From assembly GCA_934148845.1 (NCBI GenBank), contig CAKPDH010000003.1:132492-196491 (forward strand): a stretch of 64,000 nt of DNA, written 5' to 3'. Made by a program: the position numbers and the translations under genes. A model generated the notes under the pieces. It saw nothing but the letters and a program-made list of their open reading frames with translations, was not told where the DNA came from and ran no database searches. Positions within the stretch are counted from its first letter, which is position 1. Each line of letters starts with the position of its first letter. Source of the stretch: an uncultured Bacilli bacterium. GTDB lineage: Bacteria > Bacillota_I > Bacilli_A > RF39 > UBA660. Below are positions 51,642 to 59,578 of this stretch, piece by piece.

Positions 51642-51654
51642 TGAGTTTTTTTTG
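51631..51654 (+). terminator. Terminator after spoVG
   Basis: AAAACTCA/TGAGTTTT with a TAA loop at the stop codon, then eight Ts. Confidence 0.75.
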
Positions 51655-51697
51655 TTCTATATATTATTATTTAGAATAATATTTACTAGGTGATTTT

Positions 51698-51973
51698 ATG
51701 GACAAGGATATTAATCATATAGTAAATATTAATCAAAGAAAAAGTATAACAATAAGTGGTGTAAAAAAAATAGATAATTTTTCAGATGCATCATTTTTAT
51801 TAGAAACAAATATGGGATTTATATTAATTAAAGGATCTGAACTTGAAATAATAAAACTTGATACATTTCAAGGAGATATTTCAATAAAAGGAAAAATAGA
51901 TAGTCTAAGTTATCAAGAATCATCAAACAAAAAGAATAACAAAGAAAGTGTAATATCTAAATTATTTAAATGA
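51698..51973 (+). CDS. yabP: Sporulation protein YabP
   Basis: 91 aa. The family core is visible: RKSITISGVKKIDNFSDASF then TNMGFILIKGSELEIIKLD. YabP is needed for sporulation in B. subtilis and is made under sigma E in the mother cell. AGGTGATTTT precedes the ATG. The stop overlaps the ATG of yabQ (AAATGATATC). The gene order yabP-yabQ-divIC equals that in B. subtilis. Confidence 0.9.
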   Translation: MDKDINHIVNINQRKSITISGVKKIDNFSDASFLLETNMGFILIKGSELEIIKLDTFQGDISIKGKIDSLSYQESSNKKNNKESVISKLFK

Positions 51974-52254
51974 TATCACTATCACTACAAATTAAATTAA
52001 TTGTTTATTCTTTTTCATTTGGCTTTCTATTTTCTTCATTACTTGATTGGTTTAATAAAAAAATATATAAATTTAATCAAATATTAAAATTTATATATTC
52101 ATTTGCCTTATTATTAATACTTACAATATTATATTTTATAGGATTAAATAAAATTGGTAATGCTATATTTCATATTTATTCAATTTTAATGATTATAATA
52201 GGTTTTATATCATACGATATAATTATTAGAATTATTGCAAATCCTAAAAAATAA
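51970..52254 (+). CDS. yabQ: Sporulation protein YabQ
   Basis: 94 aa integral membrane protein with about three hydrophobic segments. The family pattern is an N-terminal SLSLQIKLIVYSFSFGFL with a conserved DWFNK, where family members usually have D-x-x-R after the first segment. It is the shortest form I would expect, since B. subtilis YabQ is longer. It is required for cortex formation in B. subtilis. Coupled to yabP by a four-base overlap. Confidence 0.82.
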   Translation: MISLSLQIKLIVYSFSFGFLFSSLLDWFNKKIYKFNQILKFIYSFALLLILTILYFIGLNKIGNAIFHIYSILMIIIGFISYDIIIRIIANPKK

Positions 52255-52292
52255 TGATATAATCATCTTGTAAAAATAGGTAAGGTGATTAT

Positions 52293-52721
52293 GTGGCAAA
52301 AAGAAGGATGTCTAAAGCATCAAAACGTAGATTAACTCTATTAGGACCTCTTAGTATATTCTTTATAATATATTTTTCTTTTAGTTTAATATATAATACA
52401 TATACACTTTATCATTTAAAATCAGAAAAAAAGAAATTAGAAAATAATTATGCTGAACTTCAAAAAGAAGCCGAAGATTTAAAAATTAATATAGAAAAAT
52501 TGAATGATCCAGACTATTTAGCTAATTACGCTAGAGAAAATTATTTATATTCAAAAGATGGAGAATATATATTAAAAATAGATGAAATAAAAAAAACTAA
52601 TGATAATATTGATGATATAAATGTAAAATTAAAAAAACAATATTTAATTTATTTATTAAGCTTTATTATGATTATAATATTTGTATATATTATATCTAAA
52701 GGTAAAAAAAGAAAAAAATAA
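52293..52721 (+). CDS. divIC: Cell division protein DivIC (FtsB-like), with extra C-terminal membrane segment
   Basis: 142 aa from a GTG at 52293 after AAGGTGATTAT. Layout: basic cytoplasmic tail, a membrane segment (about residues 15-35), a coiled coil (KSEKKKLENNYAELQKEAED), then the DivIC-type YLANYARENYLYSKDGEYI. A second hydrophobic stretch (residues about 117-136) and a basic end follow; this is unusual because DivIC/FtsB proteins have one membrane span. Position after yabP-yabQ matches B. subtilis. DivIC acts in the divisome with DivIB and FtsL. Confidence 0.88.
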   Translation: MAKRRMSKASKRRLTLLGPLSIFFIIYFSFSLIYNTYTLYHLKSEKKKLENNYAELQKEAEDLKINIEKLNDPDYLANYARENYLYSKDGEYILKIDEIKKTNDNIDDINVKLKKQYLIYLLSFIMIIIFVYIISKGKKRKK

Positions 52722-52752
52722 AAGAAGCTATAACTTTACGGCTCCTTTTTTT
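52712..52752. terminator. Terminator between divIC and lemA
   Basis: AAAAGAAGC/GCTCCTTTT. Fully paired (with a wobble) on the reverse strand and one mismatch on the forward strand; T runs on both sides. Confidence 0.5.
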
Positions 52753-53270
52753 TGATCAACATTAGTTCCATCAAAATAATCTTTTGCCTTATATCCTTTG
52801 ATAATAGCAATAATATTAGATGGACAAGATTTAACTAATTTATTGTAATCTGTAATTATATCATTATAGTATTTTCTAAGACCTACAATTTCAGATTCAG
52901 ATTCCAACAAATCTATTTCAATTTTTATAAATTCTTTACAAGTTTGTAAACTTACATATTCTTCTTTTATAGCATGAAATTCATTGATTGCTACATATAA
53001 ATTTCTATCTAATTCAAAATTTGATAATTTTTGTGATCTTAATTTAACGATAGGCTCTAATATATCTTTATCAGTTTTGGTATTTGATTTAATTATACTT
53101 ATAGATTTATTTAAAAGATCAAATCTTTTTCTTAAAACTGCATCAATATTAACTTCAGCTTCATTAATTCTAATTATATAATCTTGAAAATGATTATACA
53201 TTGATGCAAGTATAATTAATATTAAACAGATAACTATGATTAAAGATAATATAACTATTATAGTATTCAT
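52728..53270 (-). CDS. lemA: LemA family protein
   Basis: 180 aa from the ATG at 53270, chosen because AGGTG then has normal spacing; GTG and ATG codons just upstream overlap that site. An N-terminal membrane segment (residues 3-25) is followed by the LemA helical bundle: NHFQDYIIRINEAEVNIDAVLRKR, shown as one region, FDLLNKSISIIKS, and the end region YNDIITDYNKLVKSCPSNI. LemA proteins are membrane-anchored with the N-terminus outside; the role is not established. It lies downstream of gerQ on the same strand. Confidence 0.85.
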   Translation of the reverse strand: MNTIIVILSLIIVICLILIILASMYNHFQDYIIRINEAEVNIDAVLRKRFDLLNKSISIIKSNTKTDKDILEPIVKLRSQKLSNFELDRNLYVAINEFHAIKEEYVSLQTCKEFIKIEIDLLESESEIVGLRKYYNDIITDYNKLVKSCPSNIIAIIKGYKAKDYFDGTNVDQKKGAVKL

Positions 53271-53326
53271 TTTCATCACCTATCCTTAGTAATTATAGCA
53301 AATTTACTTAAATCAATCAATACTTT

Positions 53327-53686
53327 TTATCTTTTTGATGGATAAAATTGTTGAACAGTATTAATTTCTTCATCAAATTTTATATAATTTACATAAATCA
53401 TAAGCAATAAATACCAATTACCTGTACTTGGGTCACTTAAAATTATATGATCTCTTCCTGATTGTTCAATAATACCTGTAAATACTTTATCTTTCCATTC
53501 ATTAGCGTCTGCAAATGATTGATATACAGAAACCTTTTTCCCTTTGTTTACCCTTAAAATATTTTCTATATATGATTGTTCATCAGGGATATACTCTTGG
53601 TATGAGTTATTAGTTTGATTAGAACTCATACCGTTATATAGTGGTGTATTTTTATACATATCATTACTAATATAATTATTATTCAT
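53327..53686 (-). CDS. gerQ: Spore coat protein GerQ
   Basis: 119 aa. A low-complexity Asn/Tyr-rich N-terminus is followed by the diagnostic block QSYIENILRVNKGKKVSVY, then SGRDHIILSDPSTGNW, LLLMIYVNYIKFDEEI. GerQ (YwdL) is an inner coat protein cross-linked by transglutaminase Tgl and required for localising the cortex-lytic enzyme CwlJ. AAAGGAATGATTTT precedes the ATG on the reverse strand. No cwlJ is adjacent, unlike in B. subtilis. Confidence 0.95.
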   Translation of the reverse strand: MNNNYISNDMYKNTPLYNGMSSNQTNNSYQEYIPDEQSYIENILRVNKGKKVSVYQSFADANEWKDKVFTGIIEQSGRDHIILSDPSTGNWYLLLMIYVNYIKFDEEINTVQQFYPSKR

Positions 53687-53732
53687 AAAATCATTCCTTT
53701 CTTTAAAATATATTTCAAATTATAATTAAATA

Positions 53733-53741
53733 TGATATAAT
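53733..53741 (+). promoter_or_regulatory. Extended -10 promoter of pduL
   Basis: TGATATAAT lies 19 bases before the ATG at 53761. Confidence 0.45.
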
Positions 53742-53760
53742 TATTTTGGTGAATGATATT

Positions 53761-54321
53761 ATGAAAGTAAGTATAGGAGTATCAAATAGACATGTTCATC
53801 TAACTGAACATGATTTTAAAATTTTATTTGGTGATGATGTTTTAGACGAAAGAAATGATTTAACGCAACCTGGACAGTTTGCATCTAATAAGACAGTTAC
53901 TTTAAAAGGTCCAAAAGGTGAAATAGAAAATGTAAGAATTCTAGGACCATTTAGAAATTATACACAAGTAGAAGTAAGCATGACTGATTCTTATAAATTA
54001 GGTATAACTCCACCAGTTAGAAATTCCGGTGATTTAAATGGTAGCGCGTCTATCGAAATAATAGGAAATAAAGGCTCATTAGTTATAAATGAAGGCGTTA
54101 TAATAGCTACAAGACATATTCATTTAACAGAGGAACATATGAAATTATATGGACTTTCGGGAAAAAGTGTTGTAGATGTATTGATAGGTGGTGAAAAAGG
54201 CGCTATTATTAAAAATGTATATTTAAAGGTAAGTGATCAAGCTTATTTTGAATTACACTTAGACACTGATGATGCTAATGCAAATTTAATAAAAAATAAA
54301 GATATAGGGGAAATTTTATGA
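53761..54321 (+). CDS. pduL: PduL-type phosphate acyltransferase
   Basis: 186 aa from the ATG at 53761 (GGTGA eight bases upstream). Two beta-barrel halves carry the zinc-binding histidines in SNRHVHLTEHD and TRHIHLTEEH, with FASNKTVTLKGPKG, ILGPFRNYTQVE and GDLNGSASIEI between. PduL transfers an acyl group between CoA and phosphate. It has no microcompartment targeting helix and no shell genes nearby, so a free phosphotransacetylase in acetate formation is likely. Its last four bases (ATGA) overlap the first VirB2-like gene. Confidence 0.93.
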   Translation: MKVSIGVSNRHVHLTEHDFKILFGDDVLDERNDLTQPGQFASNKTVTLKGPKGEIENVRILGPFRNYTQVEVSMTDSYKLGITPPVRNSGDLNGSASIEIIGNKGSLVINEGVIIATRHIHLTEEHMKLYGLSGKSVVDVLIGGEKGAIIKNVYLKVSDQAYFELHLDTDDANANLIKNKDIGEIL

Positions 54322-55361
54322 AAAAAGTATATTTGACACTTTTTATACTAATTACATTATTTATATTTAATACAAAGGCTAGTGCTATTACTTGTAAATA
54401 TAAGTATAATAACTATCAAGCAAAAATTTCTTTTGATAAAAGTGACACGAAGGAACCTTCTGTTTCTTTATATGGATCAGACTTCGATGATGAGATTTCA
54501 TTAAAAAATGAATTTAATAATGGAAAAATCAAGAATTGGAAAAACTCATATAAAGATACTGGTTCTGGTATAACAAACTTTGTTGTTACTGGAGTATGTC
54601 CGGATTATTTGGTGTTGTATATATCTAAGACAGGTTCAAAAGGTATGTATGCAATGTCTAAGTTTAATATTTCTATTATTAAGAATGATTTGTCAGGAAA
54701 TGCAAAAAAATATTTAGAATTAAATCTTATTGACAATGATCAATCTAATTCTGATATGCCTGAAGATACACCATCATCGTGTTTAGCGTTTAAAGAAAAA
54801 GATTGTACAACAAATAAATATTTTTCTTGTCTATGGATAGAAAAAGGAGAATATAAGTATTGTAGTTCTAATAATTTATTATATGTTACTTGTGGGGATA
54901 TCAAAGATATTCCAGAACAGGTACCACGTATTATGAGTTTTATAATAAATTTGCTTAAAATAGTAGTCCCAATATTACTTGTATTGGTAAGTATTATAAA
55001 TATACTTAAGGCTTTAGCTTCTTCAAAAGAAGATGAAATAAAAAAGGCTCAATCAACTTTAATAAAGAAAATAATTGCAGCAGTAATGGCATTCTTAGTA
55101 GTTTCTATAGTTCAGTTTGTAATAAATAAAGTAGCTGATAGTGATGAAGAAAAAGGTAATATAGCTTCTTGCTTAGATTGTTTCTTAAATAATAATTGTT
55201 CTTCTAATATTTATTATAAAAATAATGTAGCAGGTACTGATTATTGTGCTTATTTAGGAGAAGATGAAGCATATAACTGTAATAATAATGGTGATTCACT
55301 TACTATTGGTGATTGGGGAAAAAATAAAATAAAGCATAGAACTACAGGTGAACAGGAATAG
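54318..55361 (+). CDS. Secreted protein with VirB2/TrbC-like double membrane hairpin, copy 1
   Basis: 347 aa. A signal peptide (residues 1-23, ending KASA) is followed by a variable outer domain (about 24-150), a cysteine-rich shared domain (SSCLAFKEKDCTTNKYFSC, CGDI), and two membrane segments separated by KALASSKEDEIKKAQ. This hairpin strongly resembles the pilin-like conjugal transfer proteins (VirB2/TrbC, Mbov_0395 type). A cysteine-rich tail follows (CLDCFLNNNC). Bases 54783-55361 are identical to the second copy. It starts inside the pduL stop. No other secretion gene is present, so the role is open. Confidence 0.68.
   Translation: MKKVYLTLFILITLFIFNTKASAITCKYKYNNYQAKISFDKSDTKEPSVSLYGSDFDDEISLKNEFNNGKIKNWKNSYKDTGSGITNFVVTGVCPDYLVLYISKTGSKGMYAMSKFNISIIKNDLSGNAKKYLELNLIDNDQSNSDMPEDTPSSCLAFKEKDCTTNKYFSCLWIEKGEYKYCSSNNLLYVTCGDIKDIPEQVPRIMSFIINLLKIVVPILLVLVSIINILKALASSKEDEIKKAQSTLIKKIIAAVMAFLVVSIVQFVINKVADSDEEKGNIASCLDCFLNNNCSSNIYYKNNVAGTDYCAYLGEDEAYNCNNNGDSLTIGDWGKNKIKHRTTGEQE
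54783..55361 (+). repeat. 579-bp direct repeat, copy 1
   Basis: Identical to 55852-56430 (offset 1069 bases). It encodes the shared C-terminal domain; the identity ends at the stop codons. Confidence 0.9.
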
Positions 55362-55371
55362 TGGAGAATTT

Positions 55372-56430
55372 ATGAAAAAAATATATTTGACATTTTTAAT
55401 ATTAATTACATTATTTATATTTAATGCAAAGGCTAGTGCTATTACTTGTAAATATACTGGTAGTAACGATGACAGTGCACAGTTTGAATCGTTGCCATCT
55501 GACTTAAAAACTCCATCTGTAACAATAAAAAACAAAAACGTTACTACATTTTCAGAAACAAGCGTATCTATAACTAATTGGTCGTCAGGATTTGCAGGTT
55601 TTGAAGCTGGTAAAGTGACTTATGGAGTAGCATCTAGCTGTCCTGATAAATTAATTCTTGTTCACATTGGTGGTAAACAAGGTCATAGTATGTCTTTCAA
55701 ACTTTATCTTTATGTATTAAATACTAGTGATTTAGATGCATATAAAAAAGCGATAGAAGATAAATATAAAGGGAAAGGTGTACTATATGAAATGAGTCTT
55801 GTTGATTCTTTTAACAATACTCCAACAGAAGAAGATACACCATCATCATGCTTAGCGTTTAAAGAAAAAGATTGTACAACAAATAAATATTTTTCTTGTC
55901 TATGGATAGAAAAAGGAGAATATAAGTATTGTAGTTCTAATAATTTATTATATGTTACTTGTGGGGATATCAAAGATATTCCAGAACAGGTACCACGTAT
56001 TATGAGTTTTATAATAAATTTGCTTAAAATAGTAGTCCCAATATTACTTGTATTGGTAAGTATTATAAATATACTTAAGGCTTTAGCTTCTTCAAAAGAA
56101 GATGAAATAAAAAAGGCTCAATCAACTTTAATAAAGAAAATAATTGCAGCAGTAATGGCATTCTTAGTAGTTTCTATAGTTCAGTTTGTAATAAATAAAG
56201 TAGCTGATAGTGATGAAGAAAAAGGTAATATAGCTTCTTGCTTAGATTGTTTCTTAAATAATAATTGTTCTTCTAATATTTATTATAAAAATAATGTAGC
56301 AGGTACTGATTATTGTGCTTATTTAGGAGAAGATGAAGCATATAACTGTAATAATAATGGTGATTCACTTACTATTGGTGATTGGGGAAAAAATAAAATA
56401 AAGCATAGAACTACAGGTGAACAGGAATAG
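55372..56430 (+). CDS. Secreted protein with VirB2/TrbC-like double membrane hairpin, copy 2
   Basis: 352 aa from the ATG at 55372 after GTGGAG, ten bases after copy 1. The signal peptide is nearly the same as in copy 1, the middle outer domain (about residues 31-157) is different and shares only a few positions (TxxxVxxxCPDxLxL), and the last 193 residues are identical. The pattern of a constant membrane part and variable exposed part suggests duplication followed by divergence under surface selection, with gene conversion keeping the 3' ends equal. Confidence 0.68.
   Translation: MKKIYLTFLILITLFIFNAKASAITCKYTGSNDDSAQFESLPSDLKTPSVTIKNKNVTTFSETSVSITNWSSGFAGFEAGKVTYGVASSCPDKLILVHIGGKQGHSMSFKLYLYVLNTSDLDAYKKAIEDKYKGKGVLYEMSLVDSFNNTPTEEDTPSSCLAFKEKDCTTNKYFSCLWIEKGEYKYCSSNNLLYVTCGDIKDIPEQVPRIMSFIINLLKIVVPILLVLVSIINILKALASSKEDEIKKAQSTLIKKIIAAVMAFLVVSIVQFVINKVADSDEEKGNIASCLDCFLNNNCSSNIYYKNNVAGTDYCAYLGEDEAYNCNNNGDSLTIGDWGKNKIKHRTTGEQE
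55852..56430 (+). repeat. 579-bp direct repeat, copy 2
   Basis: Identical to 54783-55361. Just upstream, two synonymous differences (TCG/TCA, TGT/TGC) mark the start of divergence. Confidence 0.9.
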
Positions 56431-56435
56431 TTTTT

Positions 56436-56463
56436 AAAGAGTTAGTTTTAACTCTTTTTTTTA
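56436..56463 (+). terminator. Terminator after the VirB2-like pair
   Basis: AAAGAGTTA/TAACTCTTT, four-base loop, then Ts. Confidence 0.8.
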
Positions 56464-56507
56464 TGCATTTTTAAAACATATTTGAATATTATTAATTAGG
56501 TGATGCT

Positions 56508-57293
56508 ATGGATATTAAAATAGGTGATTATGTAACTAGAAAATCTCATAATAATGATATGGTTTTTAAAGTGGATAATATTATAGATAGCGTATATTAT
56601 TTAAAGGGTGTTAATGTAAGATTATATGCTGATAGTAGTGAAGAAGACCTAGTTAAAATAAAGTATGAAGAAAGTGATGATACAGATGTAGTTGAGAGAG
56701 TTAAGGCTTCTACTAATTTAGATAGAGATGATTATTTTTATTTACCAGGAAAAATATTACATATAGATGGTGATCAAGAATATTTGGATAGATGTTTAAG
56801 ATATTATAATAAAATGAATCTAATGGCAATGGGAATATGCGAAAAAGAAGAGGATATACCTTTAAAAATAAGAGACTATTTAGAAGAATATAATCCAAAT
56901 ATATTAGTAATTACAGGTCATGATGCTTTTGATAAAAAGAATGGTACTAGTGATATACATGATATTAATAATTATAAAAATAGTATTAGTTTTGTAAAGA
57001 GTGTTAAAGAAGCAAGAAAATATGAAAAGAGTCATGATAAATTAATAATAATAGCAGGTGCTTGTCAGTCTGATTATGAAGAGTTAATTAGAGCTGGTGC
57101 AAGTTTTGCATCGAGTCCAAAACGTGTTAATATTCATGCACTAGATCCAGCAATAATAGCAAGCAGAATTGGATTTTCTGATATAAACAAAGATATAGAT
57201 TTAAAAAATATAATAGATAGTACAAAATATGGAAAAGAAGGGATAGGTGGAATTATTACTAAAGGTACAATGTATATGGGGTATCCTAGATGA
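56508..57293 (+). CDS. yabG: Sporulation-specific protease YabG
   Basis: 261 aa. The N-terminal SH3-like segment KIGDYVTRKSHNNDMVFKV is followed by the cysteine protease domain with GKILHIDGDQEYLDRC, LVITGHDAF and IIIAGACQSDYEELIRAGASFASSPKR. The cysteine and histidines in these blocks are candidates for the active site. YabG processes coat proteins in the mother cell late in sporulation, including SpoIVA. AGGTGATGCT precedes the ATG; the stop overlaps the veg start. It ends in TGA, evidence for the standard code. Confidence 0.95.
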   Translation: MDIKIGDYVTRKSHNNDMVFKVDNIIDSVYYLKGVNVRLYADSSEEDLVKIKYEESDDTDVVERVKASTNLDRDDYFYLPGKILHIDGDQEYLDRCLRYYNKMNLMAMGICEKEEDIPLKIRDYLEEYNPNILVITGHDAFDKKNGTSDIHDINNYKNSISFVKSVKEARKYEKSHDKLIIIAGACQSDYEELIRAGASFASSPKRVNIHALDPAIIASRIGFSDINKDIDLKNIIDSTKYGKEGIGGIITKGTMYMGYPR

Positions 57294-57499
57294 CGATATC
57301 AAGTGTAAAAAGAGACTTATTAGATCATATTGGAGATATGGTATCAATAAAGTATAATTTGGGAAGAAATAAGTATGAAGAATATGAAGCTAAAATAAAG
57401 GAATTATATGATTATGTTTTCTTGGTTGACACTAATTTAGGCACTAGATCATTTTCATATATAGATATTGTAACTAAAACTATAAAAATTGACTATTAA
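57290..57499 (+). CDS. veg: Veg protein
   Basis: 69 aa. Family pattern: SSVKRDLLDHIGDMVSIKY, NLGRNKYEEYEAKI, YDYVFLVD, RSFSYIDIVTKTIKI. Veg follows yabG in B. subtilis too, where it influences biofilm formation. ATG at 57290 overlaps the yabG stop by four bases. The tmRNA promoter lies across its last codons. Confidence 0.93.
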   Translation: MTISSVKRDLLDHIGDMVSIKYNLGRNKYEEYEAKIKELYDYVFLVDTNLGTRSFSYIDIVTKTIKIDY

Positions 57500-57517
57500 A
57501 TTAATTAATGGTATAAT
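57489..57517 (+). promoter_or_regulatory. Promoter of ssrA
   Basis: TTGACT (57489-57494), 17-nt spacer, TATAAT (57512-57517) with upstream TG. The -35 overlaps the last veg codons. Confidence 0.8.
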
Positions 57518-57525
57518 TTTTTTAC

Positions 57526-57867
57526 GGGGCTGTCTAGTTTCGACAGATATGTTTGAACAATATAAGCAAGTCGTTATGTAAAACGTTAAAACAAAAAATT
57601 AAAATAACTGGAAACAGAAATCAATTAGCTTTCGCTTAATATAATAAGAAAGCGCTCTAGTAAGTATTTTCCTACGATATTTAATAGGGCTCATCAAAGT
57701 AGGATATGTTATTAAGATGACTATAATTAATAATGAATTTTATAGTCTTATTCTAAGACTATTTGTTGGTTAATTTGTTTTAGAAGAATTTTAATAATCA
57801 ACTAAGCTTGTAGAAAGTATTGCGTTAATGTATTTGGACATGGGTGCGATTCCCATCAGCTCCACCA
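57526..57867 (+). ncRNA. ssrA: tmRNA (SsrA)
   Basis: About 342 nt. The 5' end GGGGCTGTCTAGTTTCGACA and the 3' end ...GGGTGCGATTCCCATCAGCTCCACCA (T arm and encoded CCA) form the tRNA-like part, where GGGGCTG pairs with CAGCTCC. The tag frame probably resumes at GGA (57610) after TAACT and reads GNRNQLAFA, then TAA at 57637-57639. Tags usually end in LAA or similar hydrophobics; AFA fits. The rest is the pseudoknot region. It rescues ribosomes with SmpB. Exact ends are estimated from pairing. Confidence 0.95.
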
Positions 57868-57880
57868 ATTATGTATGATT

Positions 57881-57905
57881 AATCCTTAGTAAGGGATTTT
57901 TTTTA
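57881..57905 (+). terminator. Terminator of ssrA
   Basis: AATCCTT/AGGGATT (one G-U pair), AGTA loop, eight Ts. Confidence 0.8.
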
Positions 57906-57917
57906 TCGGAGGCTCAA

Positions 57918-59483
57918 ATGCTACATAATAGTTTATTTATTAGTGGTGAAGAATATTTCAGTATAAAAAACAGTCCAAGTATTAATATAGCTGGCTCAAA
58001 TATTAGTACTGAATTTTTAAAACAAATATTAAGTAATGATAAATATTATAACTATATAGAAAAATATTTTAATGATGAAATAGATAAAATAGTTCTTAAA
58101 TATAATGATTCATATCTTTACTTAAAATATACTAAATCACAAATAATTAAGGCTATCCAGACACTAAGAATAACTAATGAAATAGTATTAAGTGATAAAT
58201 TAAATAGATATAGGTTTTTAAAGCAAAAAATATTGTTTAGTAATTTTTATAATAAAAATAAAAATGATACTTATAATATAATAATAGATGGTATTATATA
58301 TAATATAAGTGTATTAAAAATTATAGATTTTATGTTGTTAAAGAATGAATATTTTAATAATATATGTAATAATAATATTAAAAAAATATATAATATACCT
58401 AAAGAACATTTTGTATATGCTTGTATTAACTATTTTAATCAAAATAGTCTTATAAATAATTATTTATTACCACAAGTTATGATAGAAAATTATAATAATA
58501 TTTTAAAGTACAAAATAGATATACAATCAATTAATAAATATAATGAAAATAATATACCTAATGTATTTATAAATGAGAAATTAAAAAATAGTATATTTGA
58601 AGATATGCCTAATTTTTTAAATATATTAGAAAAATCTATTTATATTTATATAAAAATGTGTAAATTATTAACCTATGATTATACATATTATATGTATGAT
58701 CAAGAAGGTGATGAATGCTTAAAGCATAAAGATATTAATTATATAAATAATATTACTCCGAGTAATAATGGAATTGTATGTTTTCAATTTAATTTAATAT
58801 TTTCATTATTTTTAAAAGAATTGGGTTTAGGATTTTTATATAATTATCCAAATTCTATAAATACTTCATATGGCGAGAGTCATGTGAGTTTAACTTATAG
58901 AGTTAATAAATATATAATTCATGCAGATTCTGTAGAATCAATTTTTTATGGAGATTTAACTAATGTTAAATTAGGAGAATCTATAACAGGATTAAGATGT
59001 ATAAATACTAATAAAGATACAGTAATAGAATTTAATGATTCATTAACTAAAGTATATAATTGTATATTAAGTGAAATGAATGATTTTGATTATTTACTAG
59101 ATAAACGTCAAAATTATGATTTAATTTCTTATGATATAAAAGAGAAACTTAATATGATTATTTCTAAAATTAATGATGCAGGTTTTAATGAAATAGATTC
59201 AATATCATATCTTTTGAGATTAAAAAAAACATTATTAAATAATATAGAAAAAGAAAAATTAGATATGTTTATAATTAGAAATAATATTTTATCTAAAGTA
59301 TTAATAATATTTTTAGTTAATAATAGTGAATATTACTTATATGATTTACACAATAATTTAGTTTCAATACCTTATTCTAAACTAAAATATAACTTTGATA
59401 ATAATATATTTGGATATATAAGAGAAAGTGATAGAAGAATATCAGATATTTCATTTATAAATAAAAAATTAATAAAAGCTTAG
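57918..59483 (+). CDS. Unknown 521-aa protein with a possible Cys-His-Asp site
   Basis: 521 aa, very rich in Asn, Ile, Lys and Tyr, without signal peptide or membrane segment. Near the middle NGIVCFQFNLIFSLFLKELG is followed by YGESHVSLTYRV and IIHADSVES, giving Cys, His and Asp in the order and rough spacing of transglutaminase or papain-like folds. A C-terminal segment ends NIFGYIRESDRRISD. CGGAGGCTCAA precedes the ATG. It has no obvious partner genes. The enzyme assignment is inference from three short motifs only. Confidence 0.6.
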   Translation: MLHNSLFISGEEYFSIKNSPSINIAGSNISTEFLKQILSNDKYYNYIEKYFNDEIDKIVLKYNDSYLYLKYTKSQIIKAIQTLRITNEIVLSDKLNRYRFLKQKILFSNFYNKNKNDTYNIIIDGIIYNISVLKIIDFMLLKNEYFNNICNNNIKKIYNIPKEHFVYACINYFNQNSLINNYLLPQVMIENYNNILKYKIDIQSINKYNENNIPNVFINEKLKNSIFEDMPNFLNILEKSIYIYIKMCKLLTYDYTYYMYDQEGDECLKHKDINYINNITPSNNGIVCFQFNLIFSLFLKELGLGFLYNYPNSINTSYGESHVSLTYRVNKYIIHADSVESIFYGDLTNVKLGESITGLRCINTNKDTVIEFNDSLTKVYNCILSEMNDFDYLLDKRQNYDLISYDIKEKLNMIISKINDAGFNEIDSISYLLRLKKTLLNNIEKEKLDMFIIRNNILSKVLIIFLVNNSEYYLYDLHNNLVSIPYSKLKYNFDNNIFGYIRESDRRISDISFINKKLIKA

Positions 59484-59524
59484 AAAATTATAATTAATTA
59501 TATTAGAAAAGGTATTTTAAATTA

Positions 59525-59553
59525 TTGCAACTTATATATAATTATAGTATAAT
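59525..59553 (+). promoter_or_regulatory. Promoter of prfA
   Basis: TTGCAA (59525-59530), 17-nt spacer, TATAAT (59548-59553). Confidence 0.6.
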
Positions 59554-59578
59554 TTATATGTTTTGGAAGGAAGATACT

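Noticed and set aside
53761..56430. Bacterial microcompartment locus because of pduL
   Set aside because: No shell protein or signature enzyme is nearby, and the protein has no targeting helix.
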